Positions 55,091-64,000 of a DNA stretch of 64,000 nucleotides are shown piece after piece. Position numbers and translations under genes: made by a program. The notes under the pieces are model-generated. The model worked only from the letters and a program-made list of their open reading frames with translations. It was not told the DNA's origin and made no database searches. Numbering within the stretch: position 1 is the stretch's first letter; each line of letters opens with the position of its first letter. Origin of the DNA: DASRLE01 sp963825315 (GTDB taxonomy: Bacteria; Verrucomicrobiota; Verrucomicrobiia; Limisphaerales; Palsa-1400); assembly GCA_963825315.1 (NCBI GenBank), contig CAWGST010000001.1:1364001-1428000 (forward strand), given 5' to 3'.

Positions 55091-57911
55091 ATCAATCGTC
55101 TGACATTCCCAGCAGTTGGAATCTGCCTTTCGTCGAGGAACTCTATGCGGAGTTTGCGCGCGATCCGGCGTCCATTGCCCCGGAATGGCGGCGTTACTTT
55201 GCCGGTCTCAAAAACGGCGACCCGGCGGTCTCCCCGCCCTCCGGGCCTCCGCTTCAGGCGGCGGGCTTGTCCGGTTCGCGCCCGCCTGCCAGCCTGCTCG
55301 AGCAAAAGGCGGAGGCCGGCAAAATCATCGCCTTGCAGAATCGCGTCATTCAATTGGTGCGCAATTACCGGGTGCGCGGCCATAACATCGCGGCCCTCGA
55401 TCCGTTGGGCCTGCCCCGGCCCATGCCGCCGGAATTGGAATTGAGCTTTTATGGTTTCTCGGAGGAGGACATGGATCGTCCGATCCAGGGCGAACTGTTG
55501 CAGTGCGAGGGGCCGCTGACTGTCCGCCAAATCCTGCGGCGGCTGCAGGACACCTATTGCCGCTCGATTGGCGTGCAGTTCATGCACATAGACAGCTTTG
55601 AGATTCGGCGCTGGCTGCAGAAGCGGATGGAGGGCGCGGGCAACCGGCTGGAACTCAAGCGCGATGAGCAGATTCGCATCTTTACCCGCCTGACCGACGC
55701 CGTGACGTTCGAGGAGTTTATCCGCAAAAAATTCGTGGGGGCCAAGAGCTTTTCGCTGGAAGGTTGCGAGAGTCTCATTCCCCTGCTGGATTTGGCCATC
55801 GAAAAAGCGGCGGAACAGGGCGTCAGGGAAATTGTCCTCGGCATGGCCCATCGCGGCCGCTTGAATGTGCTGGCCAATATTCTGGGCAAGAGTCCGCGGC
55901 TGATTTTCCGCGAATTTGCCGATGATCAAAAGCTCTTCCGCGGCGGCCACGGCGATGTGAAGTATCACTTGGGTTACGGCCATGAATGGATCACGTCGTC
56001 CGGCCAGTCCATGCATCTCGCGCTTTGTTTCAATCCGAGCCATCTTGAATTTGTCAACGGGGTGGCCTTGGGCCGCGCGCGGGTCAAACAGGACCGGTTC
56101 CGGGCCAGGAGCCGGCCCCGCTCCCGCCCGGAGGGGGTCCGTGCCTGGCGCTGCTCATTCACGGCGACGCCAGCTTTGCCGGCGAGGGCGTGGTGCAGGA
56201 AACATTGAACATGAGCCAGTTGCCGGGTTACACGGTGGGTGGAACGGTCCATGTCATCGTCAACAATCAGATTGGATTCACCACCCCGCCGGGCGAAGGC
56301 CGTTCCAGCGTTTATCCCACGGAAGTGGCCCGCATGTTGCAAAGCCCGATCTTCCACGTCAACGGCGAGGACCCGGAAGCCGTCGCTCAAGTGGTGCGGC
56401 TGGCCATGGATTTTCGCGAGGAGTTTCATCGCGACGTGTTCATTGACATGTTCGGCTACCGGCGGCTCGGCCATAACGAGGGGGACGAACCGTCCTTCAC
56501 CCAGCCGGTTTTATACAAGGCCATTGAGAGCCGGAAATCCGTGCGCGAAGGTTACCTGGATCATTTGTTGAGCCTGGGAGGCTTGAGCCGCGATGAAGCC
56601 GCCGAAATCACCCGCCGCCGCCACGACGCCCTGGAACAGGAATTGTCCCAGGCGCAGGCGGAAAGCGGCCAGACGATGTTTGAGAAAAAACGGGGCGTTT
56701 GGACGCGCGGCGATTACACCGGCGGCCCGGAAAAAAGCGCGGAAGACCCCGACACTGGCGTCGATGCCCGCCGGCTCTCGGAATTGTTAATCAAGCAAAC
56801 GGAGTTGCCGGCGAACTTTCATCCTCATCCGAAAATCAAAAAGTTTTTGGAAGGCCGGCGCAAAATGGCCGCGGGCGAACAGCCGCTGGATTGGTCGGCG
56901 GCTGAGGCGCTGGCCTTCGCCAGTCTGAGCGCCGGGGGCGTGCGCGTGCGCCTGAGCGGGCAGGACAGCGCCCGGGGAACGTTCAGTTCGCGCCACGCCG
57001 TGCTCTACGATTATGAAACGGGCCAGGCCCTCACGCCGTTGCAGCATCTGGGCCCAAACCAGGGGCCGGTGGATATTATCAACAGCCCGCTCTCGGAAGC
57101 CGGCGTGCTGGGTTTCGATTACGGTTACAGTCTGGATTGCCCGGATGGTTTGATTTGCTGGGAAGCGCAGTTCGGGGATTTTTGCAACGCCGCGCAAGTC
57201 ATCATCGATCAGTTCATTGCCAGCGCGGAAGACAAATGGAACCGGCTCAGCGGGCTGGTCCTGTTGCTGCCGCACGGCTTTGAAGGGCAGGGGCCGGAAC
57301 ATTCCAGCGCCCGCCTCGAACGCTTTCTGGCCCTGGCCGCGCAGGACAACATTCAGGTCGTCTCCCCGACAACGCCCGCGCAATACTTCCATTGTCTGCG
57401 CCGGCAAGTCCTGCGCAACTGGCGCAAGCCGCTGGTGGTCATGACGCCCAAAAGCCTGCTGCGCGACCCGCGCGCCGTCTCGACCTTGCAACAATGCGCC
57501 GCGGGAAAATTTGAGCGCGTCCTGGCCGATCCAATGGAGTCGAAAAACGTCCGCCGCGTGCTGCTTTGCGCGGGCAAGATTTTTTACGAACTGCTCCAGC
57601 AGCGCGAAGCTGTCAAGAGGGAAGACGTGGCCATCATCCGGCTGGAACAACTTTACCCGTTTCCGGAAACCGCCCTGCAATCGGCGCTGGCGCCATATCC
57701 CGGGGGCACGCAGGCATTATGGGTGCAGGAAGAGCCGGAAAACATGGGCGCCTGGCGGTGCCTGCGCTCGCGTTTTGGGGAAAGCTTGTTTGGCAAATAC
57801 CCCTTTGGCGGCATCCGCCGTCCCGCCTCGCCCAGTCCGGCGACCGGCTCCGCGCACATCCACAAAAAAGACCAAAAATACCTGATCGCCCAGGCCTTCG
57901 CCGATGCCTGA
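55087..57911 (+). CDS. sucA: 2-oxoglutarate dehydrogenase E1 component, frameshifted in this sequence
   Basis: TPP-dependent decarboxylase of the TCA cycle, about 940 residues. Start at 55087 (MNQSSDIPSSWNLPFVEEL), with E1o landmarks RVRGHNIAALDPLGLP, LGMAHRGRLNVLANILGK, KYHLGYGHEW, NPSHLEFVNGV, then ALLIHGDASFAGEGVVQETL, NNQIGFTTPP, FGYRRLGHNEGDEPSFTQP and GQGPEHSSARLERFL. One base is lost near 56138-56145 (GTGCCTGGC), splitting it into two frames. sucB follows 38 bp downstream. As with smc, a sequence error is the simplest explanation. Confidence 0.92.
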
Positions 57912-57949
57912 AGATTGCAAAATGAAAGGTTTGGCCGACAATAACTCAA

Positions 57950-59050
57950 ATGGCAGTCGCATTAAAAGTTCCGTCGGTGGGTGAATCAGTGACCGAAGTT
58001 GAAATCGGCGCGTGGCTCAAACGCGAAGGCGACGCAGTCAATAAAGATGACAACGTCGTCACGCTGGAATCAGAAAAGGCGACGGTTGAATTGCCGTCTC
58101 CCGTCTCCGGCACGCTGGGCAAAATCGTCAAACGCACGGGAGAAAAGGCGGCGGTGGGCGATGTCATCGCCTGGTTCGAGCCGTCGGGCCAACCGCAGGA
58201 AGAAGCCAAATCCGTCCCCAAACCTGAAGAAACCTCCGCCGCTCCAGCCCCGTCGGACACGTCGGACACGTCCGACCCATCGCCCCGCCCGGCGGAGCGC
58301 AAGAAGGAGGAGCCGCCAGTTGCGGCGGCGCGGGAGGAAGGCGCGCCAGGGCGTCAAGAAGAAGTGGTCCCCATGACCCCGTTGCGCCGCACCGTCGCGC
58401 AACGCCTGGTCCAGGCCCACCAAACCATGGCCATGTTGACGACGTTCAATGAAATCGACCTCTCCGCCGTCATCGCCTTGCGCAAGCAATACCAGGAAAC
58501 CTTCACGCGCAAATATGGCGTCAAGCTGGGGTTTATGTCGTTCTTCGTCAAAGCCGCGGTGGAGGCCTTGAAGGCCATCCCGCAGATCAACGCCTCGATT
58601 CGCGGGAACGACATTGTCTATCATCATTATTTTGACATCGGCGTGGCCATCGGCGGCGGCAAGGGGCTGGTCGTCCCTGTGCTGCGCAACGCGGAGCGGA
58701 TGAGTTTTGCCGAGGTGGAGAAAGCCGTGGCCGATCTGGCGGCGCGCGCCCAGGCCAGCCAGCTCAAGCCCGATGAATTGCAGGGCGGCACTTTCACCAT
58801 CACGAACGGCGGCGTTTACGGCTCGCTGTTGTCCACGCCGATCATCAATCCGCCGCAGAGCGCCATATTGGGGATGCACACCATCCAGGAGCGGCCCGTG
58901 GCGGTGGAGGGCAACGTCGTGGTGCGCCCGATGATGTATGTGGCCCTGAGCTACGATCACCGGATTGTGGATGGGCGCGAGGCGGTGACATTTTTGATTC
59001 AGATCAAGGAAATGATTGAGAAGCCCGCGCGCATTTTGCTGGAGGTTTAG
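57950..59050 (+). CDS. sucB: Dihydrolipoyllysine succinyltransferase (E2 of 2-oxoglutarate dehydrogenase)
   Basis: 366 residues. Lipoyl domain at about 2-77 with the lipoylated Lys in VVTLESEKATVELPSPVSG. A Pro/Ala/Glu linker (residues 85-140) includes a DTSDTSDPS repeat. The catalytic domain starts at VPMTPLRRTVAQRLVQAHQT and ends with the active-site LSYDHRIVDGREAV. The usual peripheral subunit-binding domain that docks E3 is not visible; the linker runs straight into the catalytic core, and the protein is shorter than the roughly 400 residues expected. Operon with sucA; no E3 gene in view. Confidence 0.92.
   Translation: MAVALKVPSVGESVTEVEIGAWLKREGDAVNKDDNVVTLESEKATVELPSPVSGTLGKIVKRTGEKAAVGDVIAWFEPSGQPQEEAKSVPKPEETSAAPAPSDTSDTSDPSPRPAERKKEEPPVAAAREEGAPGRQEEVVPMTPLRRTVAQRLVQAHQTMAMLTTFNEIDLSAVIALRKQYQETFTRKYGVKLGFMSFFVKAAVEALKAIPQINASIRGNDIVYHHYFDIGVAIGGGKGLVVPVLRNAERMSFAEVEKAVADLAARAQASQLKPDELQGGTFTITNGGVYGSLLSTPIINPPQSAILGMHTIQERPVAVEGNVVVRPMMYVALSYDHRIVDGREAVTFLIQIKEMIEKPARILLEV
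58252..58276. repeat. Short 9-bp-period repeat inside the sucB linker
   Basis: gtcggac-ac-gtcggac-ac-gtccgac, encoding SDTSDTSDP; same design as 44992-45016 upstream of smc. Confidence 0.65.
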
Positions 59051-59170
59051 TCTCTTCCGCACAATTTTGTGCGCCTTTAAACACTCAGAAACGCAAGATT
59101 GATAGATAGGAAAAGGGGAAACACGAAGATGCATATTGCGCGATTTCACAGGACCGGTTATTCTGAAACC

Positions 59171-61129
59171 ATGCTCCGCAAATGGATTCTTACCACCATC
59201 TACATCACCTTTATCGCATGTTTTATCGCCCTTGGGGCGGGGACCTCGTTGCCGTTAGTCAGCCCGCTTTTCTCTGACAACATGGTTATGCAGCGGGGAA
59301 AACCGAATGCCATCTGGGGTTGGTCAACACCCGGCCAGGAAGTGCGCGTGCAAATCGCCGGCCATATCGCGAAGGCCATCACAGGCTCAGACGGGCGCTG
59401 GCAGGCGCGAGTGCAACCGCCCGCACCCGGCGGACCTTACACGATCATTATTGATGGGCCGCAACATAGGGAATTGCATGAAGTTCTGGTGGGCGACGTT
59501 TGGTTGTGCGGCGGGCAATCCAACATGGAGTTGCCGCTCTCGCGGACGCGAAATGGCGATGAGGTGATCAAATCAGCGCACAATCCAGAGATACGTTTTT
59601 ACAAGGTGGCGGGGCATGCTTCGTACTCTCCATCCGCGGTTCCCCAAGGCCAATGGAAAATTTGTTCACCGGAAACCGCCACCGACGCCGGGGGATTTTC
59701 GGCGGTTGCGTATTTTTTTGCGCGGAGGCTGCAGGAACACATTCACATGCCGATCGGACTGGTTGAAGATTGCATGGGCGGAACTCCGGCCGAGGCCTGG
59801 ACCAGCGGGGAAGCATTGCACCAGTTGAAGGATTTCGACGCGCAGTTGGCTGAACTGGAGCGGCTGAAAGCCAGGGGCGGCCCGCAATACGGCAACTACA
59901 TCATGCCCTGGTATGATGAGTATGACATCGGCTTGAAGAGCAATACCTGGGCTGCGGCCGATCTGGATGATTCGAGTTGGAAAACAGTTCATCTCCCCGG
60001 CCGGTTCCGGGAACTGGGGATGGCTGACGCGCCCAGTGTCTGCTGGTTCCGCAAGGAAATCACGCTGCCGGACCCGTTGCCAGCCGGTCCGGCAACGATT
60101 CAACTTGGCGTCGTTGAGAAAATGGATACGACCTATATCAACGGGCATTGGGTTGGGGCAAGCGCGTGGGTGGAAAATCCGCGGGTTTACCCAGTGAAGC
60201 AAGGGATTTTAGCCGCCGGCAAGAATCTGGTGACCGTACGCGTTTTCAAGCTGAAGCCCGAGGGCGGGTTCATGAGCAAGCCAGACGATCTGCGCCTCGT
60301 GCTGGGCGGCACTGTCATTGCGTTAGCCGGCGAATGGAAAGGCAAAATGAGCGTTGATGCCTCTCCTCCGCACCCAATGCCGATGGGATTTGAGAACTGG
60401 CCCGTTATCCCGTCTGTTCTTTATCAAGGGATGCTTGAGCCAGCGGCGCCGCTGGCGATCAGCGGCGCGATTTGGTATCAAGGCGAGGCCAATGCGGAAC
60501 GGGCCTGTCAGTATCGCAGGCTGCTTCCAGTAATGATTCGCGACTGGCGGAAGCTCTTTGGCCAGGGAGAGTTTCCATTCTACATCGTCAGCCTGCCGGC
60601 GTTCATGCATCATCAGGACCACCCCGTTGAATCCTCCTGGTCCGAACTCCGCGAGGCCCAAGCCCTCACCGCCCGAACTGTCCCGCATTGCGCGCTGGCT
60701 GTTGCCATCGACACCGGTGATCCGGACAATATTCATCCGGCAGACAAGAAGATTGTCGGCGATCGCCTGGCATTTTGCGCCCTGGCGACGCATTACCGCG
60801 AAAAAATTCCGTATCAAGGACCGACGTTCAAATCACTCGAACATCTGCCAGGAGCGCTGAAACTCCGATTCGAGAACACCGACGGCGGTTTGGTGGCCAG
60901 GAATGGCAAAGCGGAGGAATTTTCAATTGCAGGCAACGATCACATCTGGCACTGGGCGGAGGCCAGATTAGAGGGTGACTCGATTGTGGTGTCGTCTCCA
61001 CAGGTGCGGAAGCCCGAAGCGGCGCGTTACGCCTGGCAATCATACCCGGCGGCCACTCTTTACAACGGTGCGGGTCTTCCCGCGGTTCCATTCCGAACAG
61101 ACAATTGGCCGGGAAGCACCCAAAAATAA
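59171..61129 (+). CDS. Secreted sialate O-acetylesterase-like SGNH hydrolase
   Basis: 652 residues from the ATG at 59171, chosen for its signal peptide (ILTTIYITFIACFIALGAG). The catalytic Ser is in WLCGGQSNMELPLSRT; the Asp/His block is NIHPADKKIVGDRLAF. A beta-sandwich insertion (residues of about 255-380, DLDDSSWKTVHLPG, RVFKLKPEGGFMSK) resembles the jelly roll of GH2-type enzymes. It removes acetyl groups from glycans in the periplasm or outside. It lies 5 bp before the GH35-like gene, so the two probably degrade the same glycan. Confidence 0.88.
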   Translation: MLRKWILTTIYITFIACFIALGAGTSLPLVSPLFSDNMVMQRGKPNAIWGWSTPGQEVRVQIAGHIAKAITGSDGRWQARVQPPAPGGPYTIIIDGPQHRELHEVLVGDVWLCGGQSNMELPLSRTRNGDEVIKSAHNPEIRFYKVAGHASYSPSAVPQGQWKICSPETATDAGGFSAVAYFFARRLQEHIHMPIGLVEDCMGGTPAEAWTSGEALHQLKDFDAQLAELERLKARGGPQYGNYIMPWYDEYDIGLKSNTWAAADLDDSSWKTVHLPGRFRELGMADAPSVCWFRKEITLPDPLPAGPATIQLGVVEKMDTTYINGHWVGASAWVENPRVYPVKQGILAAGKNLVTVRVFKLKPEGGFMSKPDDLRLVLGGTVIALAGEWKGKMSVDASPPHPMPMGFENWPVIPSVLYQGMLEPAAPLAISGAIWYQGEANAERACQYRRLLPVMIRDWRKLFGQGEFPFYIVSLPAFMHHQDHPVESSWSELREAQALTARTVPHCALAVAIDTGDPDNIHPADKKIVGDRLAFCALATHYREKIPYQGPTFKSLEHLPGALKLRFENTDGGLVARNGKAEEFSIAGNDHIWHWAEARLEGDSIVVSSPQVRKPEAARYAWQSYPAATLYNGAGLPAVPFRTDNWPGSTQK

Positions 61130-61134
61130 ATCAT

Positions 61135-62778
61135 ATGAAGATACCGCTTCGCGGCTTAACCGTCGCTTTTATTTGCGCGGCAGCCCTCCTCCGGGCGAAC
61201 GATTTTCTCCCCATTCCTCATATCGACAGCCAAGGCGCAGCCTCACGGCTGATTGTGGACGGCAAGCCATTTCTCATTTTGGGAGGCGAACTGCACAATT
61301 CCAGCTCATCGAGCTTGGATTACATGAAATCCATCTGGCCGCGTTTGGCTCAGATGCGTCTCAACACAGTGCTGACGCCGGTTTCTTGGGAATTGATCGA
61401 ACCCGAAGAAGGCAAGTTCGACTTCAGGCTGGTGGACGGTTTGATCCGTGACGCCCGGGTAAACAACCTCCGTCTGGTTTTCCTCTGGTTCGGGAGTTGG
61501 AAGAACAGCATGTCCTCCTATGCGCCGGCCTGGGTAAAGAGCGACCAACGCCGATTTCCTCGCAGCCAGAAGTCCGATGGCGCCGGCATTGAGATGCTTT
61601 CCCCTTTCAACGAAACGAACTGGAAGACCGATGCCCGCGCCTTCGCGGCCCTGATGCGGCACATCCGCAATGTGGACAAAAACCATACCGTCATCATGGT
61701 CCAGGTGGAAAATGAAATCGGCATGATTCCAGAAGCCCGGGACCACTCTGCTCAGGCCAATCAGGCCTTTGCCAAACCGGTGCCGAAAGATTTGATGGAT
61801 TATCTCCAGGCGCACAAAGACACCCTGATACCCGAATTCCGTGAAGTCTGGGAAAAGGCCGGTTTCAAAACCTCAGGCGCATGGGAAGAAGTCTTCGGGG
61901 CGGGAATCGGGACGGAGGAGATTTTCATGGCATGGTGGTTTGCCCGTTACACCGACCAAGTGACGGCGAGTGGCAAGGCCGAGTATCCACTGCCCATGTA
62001 TGTCAATGCCGCTTTGATCCGCCCCAATTTCAAGCCCGGCCAGTATCCAAGCGGGGGGCCATTGCCACATTTGCTCGATGTTTGGCGGGCCGGGGCGCCG
62101 CGAATTGATTTTCTCTCACCTGACATCTATTTCCCGAATTTCGCTGAGTGGTGTGGCAAATATCATCGTTCCGGCAACCCGCTCTTCATACCGGAGGCCA
62201 TTCGGGACACGGCAAATCCGTTTTATGCTTTTGGCCAGTGTGATGCGATGGGTTTTTCTCCCTTTGCGATTGATGATCCGCCTTCTGTGCCTGGCACGAA
62301 TGAGTCTTCGGCGCAGCGGCCCGATTTCGGACGGTGCTATGATGTCCTGTCCCAGCTCGCGCCTGTGATTCTGGAAAACCAGGGCAAAGGAACGATGGCC
62401 GGCGTGTTGCTCGATGAAACAAACCAGACGCAAGAAATCCGCCTCGGCAACTTCACCCTGAATGTCTCTTACAACTACACCTGGAGCGGTTCGCCCAGTC
62501 CGCACCCAAGTCCATGGCCGCGCTTCGGCGGATTGATCATCTCCTTGGGGCCGGACGATTATCTGGTGGCCGGCAGCGGGTTAATCGTGACGTTCACTTC
62601 CGATTCACCCGCCGATCCCATCGCCGGTATCGCGAGCATTGAGGAAGGTTGGTTTGTAAATGGCCACTGGGTCGCCGGGCGCCGGTTAAACGGCGATGAA
62701 AATCACCAAGGCCGGCATCTGCGCCTGGTTCCGGGCCAGTTTGGCATCCAGCTTGTCAAACTGTATCGCTATCACTAA
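61135..62778 (+). CDS. Secreted GH35-like beta-galactosidase (DUF5597-type C-terminus)
   Basis: 547 residues from the ATG at 61135, with signal peptide (GLTVAFICAAALLRA). A TIM-barrel of GH35/GH42 type: GKPFLILGGELHNSSSSS, NTVLTPVSWELIEPEEGKFD, acid/base Glu in VMVQVENEIGMI, probable nucleophile Glu in PLFIPEAIRDTANPF. The C-terminal domain (DYLVAGSGLIVTFTSD, IEEGWFVNGHWVAGRRL) fits DUF5597. Second gene of a two-gene glycan-degradation operon. The linkage is unknown; beta-galactoside is the family default. Confidence 0.85.
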   Translation: MKIPLRGLTVAFICAAALLRANDFLPIPHIDSQGAASRLIVDGKPFLILGGELHNSSSSSLDYMKSIWPRLAQMRLNTVLTPVSWELIEPEEGKFDFRLVDGLIRDARVNNLRLVFLWFGSWKNSMSSYAPAWVKSDQRRFPRSQKSDGAGIEMLSPFNETNWKTDARAFAALMRHIRNVDKNHTVIMVQVENEIGMIPEARDHSAQANQAFAKPVPKDLMDYLQAHKDTLIPEFREVWEKAGFKTSGAWEEVFGAGIGTEEIFMAWWFARYTDQVTASGKAEYPLPMYVNAALIRPNFKPGQYPSGGPLPHLLDVWRAGAPRIDFLSPDIYFPNFAEWCGKYHRSGNPLFIPEAIRDTANPFYAFGQCDAMGFSPFAIDDPPSVPGTNESSAQRPDFGRCYDVLSQLAPVILENQGKGTMAGVLLDETNQTQEIRLGNFTLNVSYNYTWSGSPSPHPSPWPRFGGLIISLGPDDYLVAGSGLIVTFTSDSPADPIAGIASIEEGWFVNGHWVAGRRLNGDENHQGRHLRLVPGQFGIQLVKLYRYH

Positions 62779-62980
62779 AACTGACGGAATGCAGTATGCG
62801 GCTGAGGCGGCGCGTGCTCCGTCAGAAGGATACGATATTGGTCATTGCACCCTACTCCCCAACGAGTTCACAACGAAACAGAGGCCACCCATAACTTCTT
62901 GCATTGGCGAGATCGCCGCAACACAACCGTCTGTTGTGCCTCGCAACAGCCGGTGAAAAGTTATGGTTTCATCCCCTTTA

Positions 62981-63045
62981 CAGTGGGGCGAGACTCTGTC
63001 GAGCCGTCAATCGATTTAGGGTTCGAGTCTCACCCTGCCGGTTGT
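62981..63045 (+). repeat. Hairpin repeat, copy A
   Basis: ggggcgagact ... agtctcaccc arms around gtcgagccgtcaatcgattt; nearly the same unit recurs at 63860-63918 in the same orientation. It lies in the 315-bp spacer after the GH35-like gene, which holds nothing else recognisable. Confidence 0.7.
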
Positions 63046-63093
63046 GGCTTTTGTCCACAGCGATCATCAATCCGCTGCAGAGACCGGGCGGCC

Positions 63094-63615
63094 TCAAACT
63101 TTCGGGGGTTCTTCGCCGCGCGCGGCAAACCATTGACGCAGGAAAAGCAAATCCCCGGCATCCTTCTCGCGGTGCGTGACGATTTTCATGCGCCAGAGCA
63201 GTCGCGGTGACGCGAACGGAATCGGAACGCCGCCCACTTCACGCACGATCACGTCTTTCGCCGCCTCCGCATAATCAATGCCGCCCGCCGAACGCATCAA
63301 GTCCACCAGAATCTCATCGGCCACCCGAATGACGCCGTATTGCTGGAGTTCGCCGGGTTGAAGTTCGCGGACGGCGTTGTCCGGCAGCGTTGAGAGCGCG
63401 GAAAAAACCTTCGCCTCATTTTCCAGGTCGGTGGCCACAAGCAAATCAACGTCCATTGTGCCGCGGACATAATCGGCGGCGCGCAGGGCAAATCCGCCGA
63501 TGACAACATAACGCGCACCACGCTGGTTCAATTCGCGGCACAAATCCCGCAAATCCTCAACCGTCGGCTCGCGCGAAGCTAATTCTTTGGACGGGTCATC
63601 ATCCGCCATAACCAT
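63094..63615 (-). CDS. Nucleotidyltransferase (AbiEii/MNT-like)
   Basis: 173 residues. Nucleotidyltransferase motif YVVIGGFALRAADY ... GTMDVDLLVATD, with both Asp residues; a C-terminal region PFASPRLLWRMKIVTHREKD as in toxin-antitoxin type nucleotidyltransferases. Its start overlaps the small upstream gene by 37 bp, so they form a pair. The pair is flanked by two direct hairpin repeats. Probable toxin-antitoxin or defence-type unit; which partner is toxic is not clear. Confidence 0.75.
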   Translation of the reverse strand: MVMADDDPSKELASREPTVEDLRDLCRELNQRGARYVVIGGFALRAADYVRGTMDVDLLVATDLENEAKVFSALSTLPDNAVRELQPGELQQYGVIRVADEILVDLMRSAGGIDYAEAAKDVIVREVGGVPIPFASPRLLWRMKIVTHREKDAGDLLFLRQWFAARGEEPPKV

Positions 63616-63830
63616 TGGTCCGCTTCCTCGTGGGTTTTGAAGCGATAGACCCCTCGCGGCACGCGCAGGCCGCCAAAGTTCTTGCGCCAGGCAATGGAAT
63701 CCGCCTTTGTGCTGCCTGACAAAGAAAGCCCGTCAGGCGTCTTTGTTCGCCGGCCCACGAATCGGTCGATCTTTTCTTCGGCGTTGATGAACGGTTGTTT
63801 CAAGGCATTCCAAAATAGGCCCTTGCCCAA
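63579..63830 (-). CDS. Small partner of the nucleotidyltransferase
   Basis: 83 residues, basic: LKQPFINAEEKIDRFVGRR, LSLSGSTKADSIAWRKNFGG, then VYRFKTHEEADQWLWRMM. Proteins ending in this kind of TFKTHEEADRW motif are often encoded before nucleotidyltransferases of this type. Overlaps the next gene by 37 bp. No catalytic residues. Confidence 0.6.
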   Translation of the reverse strand: MGKGLFWNALKQPFINAEEKIDRFVGRRTKTPDGLSLSGSTKADSIAWRKNFGGLRVPRGVYRFKTHEEADQWLWRMMTRPKN

Positions 63831-63859
63831 GACAAGGCAAGCGGTTCGTTCCGTTAAGA

Positions 63860-63918
63860 CGGTGGGGCGAGACTCGGTCGAGCCGTCAATCGATTTAGTC
63901 TCACCCTACCGGTTGTCG
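63860..63918 (+). repeat. Hairpin repeat, copy B
   Basis: Partner of 62981-63045 lacking about seven bases (the gggttcga loop part). It lies just upstream of the small nucleotidyltransferase partner. Confidence 0.7.
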
Positions 63919-63933
63919 GTATTGTTCATGCCG

Positions 63934-64000
63934 TTAGAGGCTTGCCAGCGCGGTGTCGAGAACGTCAAGCAGAAAGTCCGCGTCGGCCTGGGTGACGATC
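63934..64000 (-). CDS. C-terminal end of a probable class III aminotransferase (partial)
   Basis: Last 21 codons before a TAA at 63934: IVTQADADFLLDVLDTALAS then Leu. This matches the usual end of acetylornithine/diaminobutyrate-type class III aminotransferases, but the piece is too short for certainty. The gene continues beyond the right edge. Confidence 0.45.
   Translation of the reverse strand, partial: IVTQADADFLLDVLDTALASL

Noticed and set aside
62981..63045. A tRNA, suggested by the GGTTCGAGTCT T-arm-like string
   Set aside because: No acceptor stem or anticodon arm can be folded around it, and the second copy lacks this very part.

Overview
The window looks like a chromosome segment of a GC-rich member of the Verrucomicrobiota, probably a Pedosphaera/Limisphaera-like lineage. 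This is inferred from gene content: giant secreted YD-repeat (RHS) proteins, fused CcsA/ResB cytochrome c maturation genes, a rhomboid with a GYF_2 tail, secreted sialate O-acetylesterase and GH35-like enzymes, and many insertion sequences. No rRNA, tRNA or CRISPR array was seen.

Left third (1-26.3 kb). Two paralogous modules lie on the minus strand, each a secreted partner protein followed at once by a large RHS protein. Module 1 is a LamG-like protein (3127-4551) plus an RHS gene that runs off the left edge (1-3109). Module 2 is a beta-helix-like protein (21699-26239) plus an RHS gene (12086-21674). Module 2 has been hit by four insertion sequences of different families: IS1182-like, IS1634-like, IS701-like and IS630. 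For three of them the target duplications are visible, and removing the element restores the reading frame exactly. Between the modules lie murJ, an intact IS1634-like element, an RluA-type pseudouridine synthase, a PpiD-like chaperone, and a HEAT-like protein just downstream of the RHS tip.

Middle (26.3-41 kb). A lipoprotein and an alcohol/aldehyde dehydrogenase pair are followed by an accessory patch (MNT-HEPN, rhomboid-GYF, decayed VapBC). Direct repeats of 80 and 42 bp alternate through this patch like cassette borders. Next come a cytochrome c maturation operon (secreted two-domain protein, resB, a 25-codon ORF, ccsA), a second IS630 copy sitting 25 bp upstream of a stand-alone receiver protein, and small secreted proteins.

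Right third (41-64 kb). This part holds smc, an ISAs1-type element whose transposase carries an N-terminal DUF4338/DruA domain, a thioredoxin, a type II secretion F protein, a class V aminotransferase, mntH with a universal stress protein, a Panacea-type toxin-antitoxin pair, an unknown DNA-binding-like protein, sucA-sucB, a sialate O-acetylesterase and GH35-like pair, and a nucleotidyltransferase pair bracketed by direct hairpin repeats. The right edge has the last codons of a probable class III aminotransferase.

Single-base frameshifts occur in several genes that ought to be intact (smc, sucA, gspF, the gene upstream of resB). Assembly or read errors are therefore a real possibility for this sequence.
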